From Paracyclopina nana (taxonomy: Eukaryota > Arthropoda > Copepoda > Cyclopoida > Cyclopettidae), in NCBI GenBank assembly GCA_019096065.1, contig JAGUCH010000002.1, forward strand, positions 1,376,501 to 1,440,500: 64,000 nt of DNA, given 5' to 3'. The stretch's first letter is position 1; the number at the start of each line of letters is the position of its first letter. Below, piece after piece: positions 42,156 through 54,000 of this stretch. The notes below the pieces were generated by a model. That model was not told the origin of the DNA. It was given only the letters and a program-made list of their open reading frames with translations, and searched no databases. Made by a program: the position numbers and the translations under genes.

Positions 42156-42352
42156 AGCACATATAAAAAATTCGATCTTTTTTGAAACTCCTCTTTTGTT
42201 GTGATAATTACAATTACAGAGTCCCAAAATGCGCAGCAAAAAAGCTATTGTGTCCAGATCTGTCCCCTTACCCAGTCCTTTGGATCAAACAAGCTAACGA
42301 ATCACAGTTAAATTAATAAGATTCATTCATCCCAACGGGACACTTTTAGTCC

Positions 42353-42360
42353 TATAAATA
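42353..42360 (+). promoter_or_regulatory. TATA box of the serine protease gene
   Basis: tataaata lies ~180 bases before the ATG at 42536; a start site would be expected near 42,383. Confidence 0.6.
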
Positions 42361-42535
42361 GAGCTTGTGTGCTTTTGTCAACCCAGTTCCCAACTCAATG
42401 CATAGCAAGAAGGGCCAAAATTCACATACTTTGAGGCCATCATCACCACTCAGCCATTCAAGATTAACCCGTCGCTATTTGGGCAGTGCTTTAGCTTGGA
42501 AGTGTCAGAAAATCACCAACAGATTCTAAGAAAAA

Positions 42536-43955
42536 ATGCCACTTTTGACCAAGTTTCCATCCGTTCTTGCATGTAAGTATTTTCATCACTTGCTCCAATA
42601 GAGGAAGTTCAGCTCTATGCTTTGGTTAACTAGAGAACTACCCCTCCCCTGAATGTAATAGAGTTTTGGCATCCAGGTTCAAGGGCAAAAAAGTTGACCT
42701 GTTATGCAGTGAGGATATTGCACAGTTCACATTTCACTTTTTTTCAGTTCTTATCTTTCTGACCTTCCATACCTCCCTTGGGGCTCCAAGTGGAGAATCT
42801 AGGCAGGCTCATTCCTTTGGGTCTTTTCTTCACCAGAAAACAGCATATGGCTTGAACAATAACAACATCTGTGGTATCTCTAGTAGAATGTAAGAAAGAG
42901 TTCCATATTCCTTGATAAGTTTAACATGCTATGCAACATTTCAAGGCCCAAACTTTTGAAGCCAACTTTCAATATCTTGAATGGGAACTGTGCACCCTAT
43001 GGATCTCACCCCTGGATGGCCCAGATTCAGGTCAGACTTGGGCCAGAATTTAGCCATCATTGTGGAGGAACTATTTTGAGTGATGACATCATTGTCACTG
43101 CAGCACACTGTTTCCAGTAAGTCCTTATATTGAATGCTCCTTGGGGCTTTGTGCATAAGTAATTTATCCTAGAACTGTGGCTCCTTCTCAAATGAGAGTT
43201 GTAGTGGGACAAGGCTTTCTTAGTTCAGCAGATGAAGAAGAAATGGCTTTTGATGTACAAGATGCAATCATCCATCCCAGATGGGAGTAAGTGCACACTT
43301 GCCATGAAAAACATGCACAAAACCTCATGAAATTCATTCTTTGGATGTAGTTCTCCCATTGATGGAAAATTTAGCAATGATGTAGCCCTTATCAAGCTAA
43401 GGCGCAACAGAGATGGATCTGGAATACAATTCACAGACAGGGTGACACCAGCTTGCTTGCCTCCCCATGATGCTCCTCAACCTTCAGGAAGTCAATGTGT
43501 CATTTCAGGATGGGGGAAAACTAACAGTATTTGTCTGTGGTCAAATGTACAACAGAGTAACTATAAAGGCTTCCATAAATTCTAGGTGAAGCAACAATGG
43601 ACACCGATTGCCTGATGTCAGCCAAAGTGCCCTTAATACCAAGAGAAGACTGCCAAAAGATGTACGATTCCACCCATAGATCCATTCTCAATGGTAAAGT
43701 AGACAAAAAAGCAACAAGCTTGACTGTAATGCAATTCTTTTTACAGGTATGATGTGTGCTGGCTTTGCTGAGGGAGGAACTGATGCTTGCAGTGCTGACT
43801 CAGGTGGACCTATGACTTGTGAAGTAGATGGTAAGCATTATCTTCATGGAGTTGTGAGTTGGGGTGAAGGCTGTGGCCAACCGAATAAGCCTGGAGTGTA
43901 CACCAATGTCAAAAATTACCTCAAATGGATTCAAGACACAATGCAATCGCTTTAA
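42536..43955 (+). CDS. Trypsin-like serine protease (S1 family, 7 exons)
   Basis: Exons 42536-42572, 42748-42889, 42946-43116, 43173-43286, 43351-43526, 43586-43693 and 43747-43955 join in frame to 318 residues. A signal peptide (residues ~1-24) precedes a short propeptide. The catalytic triad is complete: His in TAAHC, Asp in NDVALIKL, Ser in ADSGGP. The Asp six residues before the Ser (DACSADSGG) predicts trypsin-like cleavage after Arg/Lys. Two things are odd. The mature start reads ILNGN with no Arg or Lys just before it, in place of R-IVGG, so normal zymogen activation is doubtful. GDSGGP is changed to ADSGGP. There is no clip domain. Confidence 0.9.
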
Positions 43956-44064
43956 AACATTGAACTAATGCAAGGCTGTGAAGAACACTAGCTTTAACTA
44001 TTCATAAAAATATTGTATGCAAATAATTTTTTTCAACATCATGCCAAGGTGAACATCAATAAAT

Positions 44065-46779
44065 TTATTTTTTCATGTCAGTTCTGATCACATCTGAGGC
44101 CCAGATTTTTATGTAATCAATTGCTAAGGCAGCATCCTCACCATTGTTTTCATCCAATTTCCATGTTGGTAGCCAGGAATTTCTTCCATTCCAAAAATCA
44201 GTGGCAGCCTAATGGGGAAACCATTTATGTTAGCTTAAGCTAGAAGACACTTTGCTTGTTTGCTTACAGTGGGGGATTTGTTGTTCCATGGCTTTCCTCC
44301 AGGGTTGGAAGCTTCATCAGGGAAATAGGCAGTTCCTCCAACAGCCAAATTAATCACAAGGAAGAACTAAAATTGAACTTATTTTGCTATATTTGAAGTG
44401 AAGAGAAAGGTTAGCACTGACTTGCTGGTCAAAAGGAGCCATTGTTGGGTTTTCGGCATGTCTCCAAGGGTTTTGCATATCAGATTCATGCCACTCCCCT
44501 AACTCCCAAAATCCACCAGATGCAGAAGGAGCAACTTTTCCTATCTAAATAATTATCACTTTAGTAGCCCCAGCCATCTCAAAATTTGCACAAAAACTCA
44601 CAGAGATATCATCAATGCTAAACTCAATTGAATCAGGTGTCCAATTGACTTGATAGGTGTGAAAATCTTTGTCAAACCCTTCAGCACTTGTATGTTCAAA
44701 ATGGGCATTTGGCCAACCATTTTCAGGGTATCCACCGCCAAAGTGCAAAGTAGACCCAGCCTATCAGTATGTTATTAAAGAATTGAAAGCAAAATTAGAA
44801 ACTATTCTAAAAGGTCTACCATCTTGGCTCCAATGTTTTGTCCCTCAAGCATCAAGTCAGAATTTCCTCTGGACTCAACAATATCAATTTCTCCTGAGGC
44901 TGGCCACTGTCCATAAGCATGCTTAGCAGGTAACATCCAAATAGCTGGCCACAACCAATCTCCTGAGGGCATCTTTAAAGGGAACCCTCACAATTGCAAA
45001 GAATTCAGGACAAAAACTATGATTGATACCTTGGCCCTTGCTTCAACTTTACCATACTTGAAGGTGAATGATTTGACTGTCCTCATCCTAGCTGACATGA
45101 TAGGATTGATGATTGTCCCATCAGCACCTCCCAACCGTTTGCATCCATAAAAACTGGCCATGGTGCACCTAAAATCAAAATAAAATAAAAAAGCAAAAGC
45201 TCTTAATTTTTACTTTATTTTGGTCTTACTGGTCAGCAGGCTGTCCACCCCAAACATCCAACTCTTCAGAGCTTAAGAACTCCTCACTAAATGCATCTTT
45301 TGTCAAAGTTGGTTTTAAGTACAGAATACCATCTCTTGTGTAACTGAAAAAAGCAAATTTTATCTGCCTGTTCAGCCTTATCTGACTATAAGCTATTATA
45401 CCTGTTGGTCCTGTTGTGAGTGTAAAATTGAAATTCCCAGTTACCACCCCCAGCTAAAGTGATTTCATGTTCCCAAATAAATGGGTTGATGCCATTTTCA
45501 AATTCATCAGAAAAAATAAGTTCACCAGGCTCATAATATTTGCCTACAATCAAGCAATGCTGATATTTTTACAAGTTTAAAAATCAATCTATACCTTCTG
45601 AGGTCTCTGTAACTGAAATTTCATCTGGGATTGGTTCAGTTGTAGTTCTAGGAGTAGTAGTTGTCAATGGGCCTCCAGGTGACCAGATTCTTAAAAATGA
45701 AAATCAAATTATTTGTAATTTTTGATTTGAGCTTGTGTTGTCATGCTTACTGTTCTATGATTTGGTATCCATGATTGCCAACAACAAGGTAATACCAAAA
45801 GTGAACCATTGATTCATCTGTGAGTTGTATGCTCTCTTCAATAATTGACCAATTGCCATCAACACTGGGCTCTGTGAGCATGTAATTGAAGTCACCAAAA
45901 TCAATGCCTGGATTGAGAAATCATGAAAATATGCTTAGAGCAGATAAATTGTTTTACTCACCATTGAGAGGTTTATCAATGTTCATGTGAAAGGCAAAAT
46001 GTTGTACTTCCTCATTAAAATCCTGAACATAAATCTTAAGGCCTAGAAAAATAAGCCGTTTTGGAAATCAAACAAAATCATGTTTTTTTGGCAATTGACC
46101 TTGAGGCTCAATTAACTCAAATTCTGGTGATGGAATTGGTGGTAAGGTAGTTGTTGACTCAGTTGTGGTCGTGGTTGTAGTTGTGGTGGTTTTAGTTGTG
46201 GTCACGGTTGAAGAAGTTGGTGTTGAAGTTGTGGAAGTTGTTGCTTCTTCTAATGTGAAGCTTAGATCAGTTTTCTGCAAATTTGTTAAATACTGAGGTG
46301 AAGAAATACAGCAAACACATGGTATCATACTTGGTACCCTCCTCCATTAATCATTACAAGAATCCAGTAATAAATTTTGTCTCCATTTTTCACAGTAATT
46401 GATGCATCCTCAAAACTCCAGAGCCCATTGGTTGCAGATCTATGTTAGGTAGGACATAAGGAAATTGAACTCAAAAGTTAGGCAGTTAATTAATCAGAGT
46501 AATTACGAAATCATGATGTTGTAGTCTCCAGCTGCAACACCAGGCAACTCTTTGTTCACATTGAAGTGCAGATGAACCTCAGACATCCCTTGAACATCTG
46601 GAACCTCTGCTCTCAGGCCACCAGAGGCTGAAATTGACCATTTTGCCTCAGGAACCTCTGGCACTTGGCCTAAATATGTGACATGTTAAGGTTAAGCTAA
46701 TTATTAATGCTCTAACAGGGTTAGATATACCTGAGGCTGCAGCCAAAAATGCAGCCAAGAATATGGCCAGCTGCTTCAT
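44065..46779 (-). CDS. Beta-1,3-glucan-binding/glucanase-like protein: two CBM39 domains plus GH16
   Basis: A minus-strand multi-exon gene starting with signal peptide MKQLAIFLAAFLAAA. The first CBM39-like domain comes from exons near 46,730-46,330. A Thr-rich linker follows, then a second CBM39 (FELIEPQGLKIYV..., near 46,120-45,690), another Thr/Pro linker and a GH16 domain. The GH16 active site is intact: GEIDIVES holds both catalytic glutamates. In many insect GNBPs these are lost, while crustacean LGBP-type proteins keep them. The protein should bind and perhaps cleave beta-1,3-glucans of fungi or algae, in immunity or digestion. It ends IRTDMKK at 44065, with AATAAA right after the stop. 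Two CBM39 domains is more than the usual one. Confidence 0.9.
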
Positions 46780-47217
46780 CTTAGATAAAGCGAAAATGAC
46801 TAGATGTTACTCTATGACATCTTATCTCATGCGCTTAAAAAAGTTCAAGTTATGCAATGCAATAAAGATGAACTATGAATTTATGCAACTATTTGTTCAA
46901 GCAAATACGTATATGCATAAGCAACAATCAGATAGCAGCACATTGTTTGCCTAAGGTTGTGTACTTTATTTCTACAAAGAAAGCCATAACGCTTTGTATA
47001 GTCAAAAGTGAATAAGTTAATGAAATATAATAACATGTTGTCAAACATTATTGCAATTATGGTGGAAAGCATTCATTTTAAGTTTTAACCCATCATTCTA
47101 TGCTTTCTTTGCCAGGTATAACCAAGAGGGTAGAAGCTTTCTAGGGAAGCATAATTCCATGGCAACATGGATCAAACTTATACCTGAGTGTAAGCAAAAT
47201 TGAGAGTGCTCACAATA
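46780..47217. promoter_or_regulatory. Divergent intergenic region between the GH16 and DYNLT2B genes
   Basis: About 440 AT-rich bases between two outward-facing genes; their promoters must lie here. No clear TATA pair or other motif could be singled out. Confidence 0.4.
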
Positions 47218-47729
47218 ATGTCCAAAAGACTGGTGAGAGAATCTGAGACTCAAGAGCCTAGCTTTCAAATTAGGCCCAGTTTTGAGAGAAAGTTCAGACC
47301 TGGTGCAGTGAAGGAAATCATTCACAGCGTGCTCAATGACCAGCTTTCAGGAAAGTCCTACAACCCTGAAAAAGTGACTGATTGGTCAAAAGACATTGCC
47401 AACAACATCAAGACCAAAATCAAGTTCATGGGCTATGATAGGCAACTTGAAACATCTAAAGAATTATTACTTAGAAAGAAATATTTAGCATACTAGCACC
47501 TGAAAGATATACTAGAGAAAGATTGCTTATAGTTCCTTAGATGTTTCAATATCATTTGAACAGGTATAAAATGGTTGTTGAAGTAGTCATTGGAGAGCAG
47601 CGAGGTGAAGGAGTACGAATGGGAACTAGATGCTTGTGGGACTCAGACACTGACTCCTATGCTAGCGATGTCTTCATGAATGATTCACTTTTCTGCTGTG
47701 CAGCAGCTTTTGGAATCTACTATTACTAA
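47218..47729 (+). CDS. DYNLT2B: Dynein light chain Tctex-type 2B (TCTEX1D2), 2 exons
   Basis: Exon 47218-47441 and exon 47564-47729 join in frame to 129 residues covering a whole Tctex1 domain. Strong family matches include FRPGAVKEIIHSVL, then YKMVVEVVIGEQRGEG, SRCxWDxDTD-type sequence (here TRCLWDSDTDSY) and DVFMNDSLFCCAAAFG with YYY at the end. The protein is a light chain of the dynein-2 complex for retrograde intraflagellar transport. The ATG at 47218 fits the family length. The intron begins GC (AG|GCAACT), since only this junction gives the conserved MGYDRYKM. AATAAA follows the stop. Confidence 0.93.
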
Positions 47730-47918
47730 ATGTAAAATAAACTTTTTGCATGAATTGATTTAGTTGTGGTTTTATTTTTCAACCTTATTTTGTGTTCATT
47801 AAGTTATTTTTTGGATAGTTTATGTTGTTAATGAGTGCATGAATCAACTCCTTGTCATTCAACTTTTAAATCGTCAATATACTAATTGCAGGCAACCTCC
47901 TAAGACCAGCATAGAGTC

Positions 47919-50900
47919 ATGGAATTAACCAAGAGAGTTGTTTTTGTTTTGGAGTCTGGAGTGACAACTAGCCCAGCCAACAATACTTCTTCATTGAATA
48001 GCATTGCAGCTCACAAGAAGAGTGTAAAGCAAGACTTTGAGATCATAAACATAAATGAGTTCACCCAAGACAAAATCAAAGCCGAGCAAGCTAAATATGA
48101 GACAGATAAAGTGGTTGAAGTCACATCTATTTGTTCAGCCTATCATGGAGGACCCTTGGACAATCCTAAAGTGACATCTTTAAGCATTGGTGAAGTAGTG
48201 CAGGTTTGGGACATTTGCTTTGAAAAGGTCAAGAAAGAAACATTGGATGGGCAGCCTAATGTAGAGGAAACAGCTAATGGTGGCATCACTTCAGATGAAG
48301 AGGTATTTGAAAAGTTAACTGGACTCAAACTCAACCAACAACCAGCCCATAATCATCTGAATGACTCCCAATTTGATGTTGGGGGCAAAAACACACCAGA
48401 AGAATTTCACTCAGCTGTGTCAGAATCAATCACAAAGTTGACTTTGCACAATGGGGAATTCTTGAAGGAATTGATAAGCAAGGGCGAAATGGCTGCTTTG
48501 TTTCCAGTAGTCTCAGGGCTTGCACTTATGAGAAACAAAGTTTATCAGTACAATGCTATTTTAATAGTGGAAGGGAAGGCTCGACCTTTTGAGGAACAGT
48601 ACAGGGAATTGCTGGAATTTGTTGAATCCTCTCTAGCCCAAATTGTGGAATATCAATCTACTCTGATGGCTACTACAATTTTGCATGATGCTGAAAGCCA
48701 AAGGTGGAATGATAGCAGGCCTTTCTATGAGGATGAAAGGATTTCTCATTCCATCCAAATGTGGTGGTTTTACCTCCAAGGTCTTAGAATGGACATCTGG
48801 AATTCTCTGCCACCTAAATCAGGACAAGCAATGATGGCTGCCATCTTTGACAAGACATTGACAATTCTTGTCACAAGATATACCACCATTAGTCCTAGTG
48901 AAGCCAGGATAAGGCAATATAAAGGAGATGTAACAACCATTTTGCTAGTAGCTTCAGAAGTACTAATGTGGATCTCTGTGTCTGTTGACCACTTGTTTGA
49001 TGTTGCTCCCCTTCCAGTGAATAGTATGATAAGGAACATACATATTAAATGCACAAAACTGCTGGAAGCAATGAGCCTGATTTGTGCTCCATTACATATC
49101 CTCTACAAGATGGCCACTGATGTCTTCAAGCCCAGATTTCAGAGACAAATGAGACTCACTGAGCATGAGAAGAGAACTGCTTGGTTACATCTAGTTAGGC
49201 CGGGCTTGGTACATAGTCATCACCCTGAAAGCTTAAAAGCACAAGCCCATATAACTCTGCAGGCAAAAATTCTAGCCTATCAACCTGAGCCTGTCTGGCC
49301 CAACATTGTACAAATTATTCTGTGCCATGACATGAAACTTGCAAAGCTTATCTTACTGAATTTTGGAGCTTTCATTCCTGGGCAAGGAACTGGGCCTAGT
49401 GAGAGCAGAATTGTCAAGCCAATGACCAATGGCTGCAAAGTGTTTCAATGCAAGTCAAAGTGCATTGGACCGGCTGACCATACCTGGCCTCAAGCAATTG
49501 GATCTGGAGTGGTCAAAGTTATCCTACATGGCATTCGAAGTCATGACAGTCTCATCCAGGCTTTTGAGCCTTTGTTTAACAAATTGGCTCAAAGCTCTTG
49601 GTCAACTCTTGATATAAATCAAATTTGGAACCCCAGAAGACCCATCTGGGTCCAATCACTGATCCATGCCATAGAACCCCATTTGATTCCTGCAGTGACT
49701 GAACTGCTGTCAATGATTGAGTCTGGCAAATCCAGGAATCAAGGGCAAATGGCAATCACAATGAAAGAAGTCATCAGATCAGTTCATGATATAGTAGAAA
49801 TCATACCTGTCCCCTTGCTTAGGCTTTGCTTGGAGATAGAATCCAGGATCCCAGTAGGAATCAAACCTATTGCTGACTCTGTCCTAGTTCAATTGGTAGT
49901 CTGTGGCCTGTATGGTATTGTTTCAAGACTTCAGTTTGCCCTGACAAGAGCCAGGGTTCCACGGGAAACCTTGGATTTTGTAATTGCGTTTGGTGAGGCA
50001 TTAGTGAACTTGAAATCAGACCGAGATGACTTGATCCTCATTCAGTCAATAGCCACTGAAATACTGAAAATGGATGCTGACAGATACAAGTTTGTGGTCC
50101 AAAAATTACCAATCTTTACAAATTAAAATGCTCTTTTTTTAGAACCCATGAGCCTCATGAAAGGAACTTTGACTTCATCAGCAATGACTTTTCTTTCGCA
50201 ATGAGTGAGATCACTGCCTCAGACATTCTGTCAGATGAGTCAGGCCAATTTGCAATGAAGACTTTGTACAGATTCTTGAACTACAACACTGAATGGATTC
50301 AGGGGTGCATGGGCATTCAGAGCAGTGGTAACAATTCAACACCCATCACAGGGGCCAGTGATGAAGCTATTCCTGCATTGATCAAGCCATGGGGAATTGA
50401 ATTGTTTCCCCCTCCTAGTCCATTTGTTATGATGAATCATATTGGTGGGTCTTTATGTGACAACCAGAGTAATGACAACAATCTGTTCTTGATGTTTCCG
50501 CCTGCTCCTATAAAAAACATCATTGGTGAAGGTGCATCCTTTTGTTTATGTCAATTGTTTGCATGCAAGAATTGAAGAGCGGTTTCAATTACCTATTGCA
50601 TGAAATTATGAATATTGACAAAAATATTTAATTTTTTCAGGTGACTTAACAATTGCCTCCATGTTAGACATGCAGACCCCTTGGGAAGAATATTTCAAGT
50701 TTGTCCTTTCCCCACCTGCCAACAGGCTAACCCTAGAAAAATTGATGACCAAAAGGCATGAATTCCACATTGATGAAGAAGACTTTGTTGGGGTTGGATC
50801 ACACATTGCTCTCACAGATGGCAATGTCATTCCTGTTTCTGGGGCGTTGCAACCAGATGAGAGGAGGATGCTTGAAAACACTTTTAAGATAGTTCAAGGA

Positions 50901-50957
50901 GTTTTTGATTCAGATTCCAGAAGAAAGGCAAGTATGCCAGAAAATTACAAAATATAA
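47919..50957 (+). CDS. Conserved-looking 956-aa protein, function unknown (3 exons)
   Basis: Exons 47919-50089, 50143-50525 and 50641-50957 join in frame. Exon 1 is very long (2,171 bases). The protein is largely alpha-helical with no signal peptide or TM helix. Tryptophan-rich stretches such as SIQMWWFYLQGLRMDIW and YTTISPSEARIRQYKGD look conserved. Length and layout recall the KIAA0825/DUF4495 or CCDC142 type of large helical protein, but I cannot confirm this. The first donor (AA|gtttgt) is weak, though it keeps the frame. The gene starts ~190 bases after DYNLT2B, so promoter space is short. AATAAA at 51014-51019. Confidence 0.75.
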
Positions 50958-51051
50958 TGTACAAAAAGGAAGATTTTATGGTACTCCTTTAAATTGCATT
51001 CAAAAGGAAGTGTAATAAATGTATTTCAGTAAAGATTGAGATTCATTATTA

Positions 51052-54000
51052 CTAAATAATATCACTGTCAGACACTGGCTTTTTCTTGGAAGCAATTTTG
51101 GCTTTGGCCAAGTCATCAGGTGAGGGCAGTTCCTTAAAATCTTTCTGTAATGTTAATGTGACAATAATTTTACCAATTTATGAGTTTCAGAATAAAGTAC
51201 GTACAAGCTCCTCATTATCTGGAACTCTGGAAATGAAATCAACCAACTCATTGTTGTTAATAGCGTTAGGTCTAAGGAGTTTTTTAGTAAACTTATTGAC
51301 ACCCCATGCCATAATTAGGTATCTAGAAGAGAAAAGCTTGTAAATGGATTTAACTCAAATCAAATTATGCCATGAATACCGTAATGGAATGATGTATAGC
51401 ACTAGCGTTATCACAGCAAGTACTGCAAAAGCCAGCCATGACAAAAAGGGTACACAAAAATTGAACACATTGGCACAGCTTTCTAGCACATGAGCTAGAA
51501 GCCCTAGTGCATTTTGCACCATTAGAGTGATCTCTTGCATTGCTTGCATTTTCTCCTTAAGGCTTTTCTTTTCCCCATCTTTGTCTCCACTTGACTTTGA
51601 CTCATCTTCATCCTCTTCCTCTTCTTCAAGATCAGAATCTATTCCACTCCAGCCTCCTGTAATGCTTAGTATCTGAAAGGCAGCAAGCTTTAGTCCAATA
51701 TATTTTTTCCCCTTCATTTCAAACTGACCACAATATTTTTCAAGAAAGGAATCAACAAACCAAGTGTAATCATCCAAGGCTCAAAAAAGTAAACACCCAG
51801 CAAAAATCCGACAAATGCACCAGCACTCTTAGGCTTGCTTTCCCAGTTTAGTATGGACCTAGAATTATGTAGGTAAGCTATGATAGATAGATAGGTTATA
51901 GAAGCTTTTTTGATAATACTGAATTTCACGAATGACCATTTCTGGGTCAAAGTCAGCAGTTGCAGCCTTAACTCTGTTGACATTCCTCATGAAGACAGAG
52001 TGCTTAAACTTGATATCAGATCTATCTTCATACTTGAGCTGTTTTGGATTAAAGGTTCTAATGCTTGCCCTAACTTTGTTGTACACAAAGAACATTTCAA
52101 GCAAAATTTGTGGATTGTCACCCTTAGCTGGATTCCTGAGCTTCTTGTCTTTGAGCATAAACCTGCAATCATGAAGGTTATTACCTAAGTGGTAGACAAC
52201 TTGAAATCTTACCATCTTTTTTCATTATTCTTAATCTTCAAAAGAGGTATAGCCACTCTTCCTAAGAATTCATATTTATGATCTTTGTCTTCATCATAGA
52301 CAGTGATCTCTAGAACATCATGGATATCTTTGACATCACTGGGGGAAAAATCACAATCAGCTTGCTACTAAATCAATTGAGACCAGAATTTACAATTGAA
52401 ACACTTTCTGCCAGGTGGGAGCCAAAGTTTTGTACTCTGTATGAGTTGAGACCCTATCATTGTTGAGCTCCAAGACCACAAAAGGATCAGATTTGCCACC
52501 TAAATCAGCTGATGCCAACCCTTTGGCCTTGAATACTTTCACCATCAAATGTCCCACATCTTTGACATTTTTGAAGGAATTGGGTGCTTTCTAAACAGAG
52601 CTAGATAAGAATTAGCCTTGAGACTACTTTACCATGTCTCACATAATCCTCAATCCATTTGGCTTTCATTTTGTCCAAATCTTCTTCCCAGTTTGCCAAG
52701 TTTGAAGGTGAGTCACCTCTCGTTGTGGCAGAGATTGTAACCAAAAAATTGATTGCTCCTTTGCCATCTTCAACTTCTCTCCAGAAGTTGTGGGTAACTT
52801 CCTTTGCCAAATCTCTCAAATCCAATTTCACCCTTGAGTAAAAATGTCGTTTTACTATTACCAAAATCTGATGGAAAATTCCCTACCTTCCCATGAAGTC
52901 ATCTTTTGAGCCAACATCCTTGTCCCAAATGCTGATTTCCATTTCATGATCCAGCTCCTCATACCAGTACAAATCAAATGATTCCCTCCATTTTGGATTG
53001 ATTGTGCATGAAATTGTCTTTGATTTGCACCTTTCTTTGCCAAGGGCAATTTTGCAATAGGGATCAGAGGACTCACCAGCATCCATTGCCATGAGTCCTC
53101 TTGCCTGAACCAAAACCACGTGTACAACAGCTGACCACGTGGTTCCCAAAGCCTTACTTCCTTTTCCTCCTTTGCCCATCTTCTCTGCCCTCAAAATCTA
53201 CAATGTAAGCAAGTTGTTGACATTTCTTATCTGCAGTCAAAAGTGCGGTTTTCTCGTTCATGCTTGATAAAGGAGCTGAGAGGGGTATGAAAAAATAATC
53301 CAAACCTGGTGACCAAAACGATGTTGACCTTCACCACTGTACCCCTGAATGTTTGGAACTGATTTTGTATGTCTAACTTTTGTACTAGGTTGATCACAAC
53401 ATGGCTCTTCTTCCCTTTGCAAATACTGTATGACAAAATGCAAATAGTATCATATAGCATAGTGATAAAGACACACACTAGCAGAAATGGAATAGAAAAG
53501 AAAAGTCAATGGAAAAAGTGGATTTGACTTCACTTTTCATTGACTTTACACAAATTTCAGACCTCATTCATCTCCTCTTTTGTGATTGGACTCATGGTGA
53601 TTTTCAAGTTGATGGAGCCAAGTGGCTTTCTCTTTTTGTTCTTCTTTATGAGATCTTCATTGTGAGCATCAGATAAGAGCACATCAAACTCTTCTTGCCT
53701 ATAATCACCAAATATTGGAAGATTTGCATGGGATCTTGCAAAAAGTGCTTACTGAAATAGATTCATATCTGTTAGCTCCAAAGAGGCTTCTCCCATGAAA
53801 TCATCAGTTCCAACCATGTCTTTGTCAAAAACCTGCAAGGAATCAAGCCTTAAAAAACGCACATAACTATTATAAGTAGACGGCTTTACTTGAAAAGTAA
53901 TTGGTTTGAATGGATTGTCCAAATGCACTGTGAAAAATTCATCCCATTGTGGATTCACTGTTTTTGGAATTGATTTCGTTTGAAACAGCTTTTCTTGGCC

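Larger units (their letters stand above)
40589..42352. other. Gene-free stretch with tRNA-like remnants
   Basis: AT-rich; no coding region supported. Contains two tRNA-like segments (listed separately) and the 19-bp array at 42016-42155. Confidence 0.5.
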
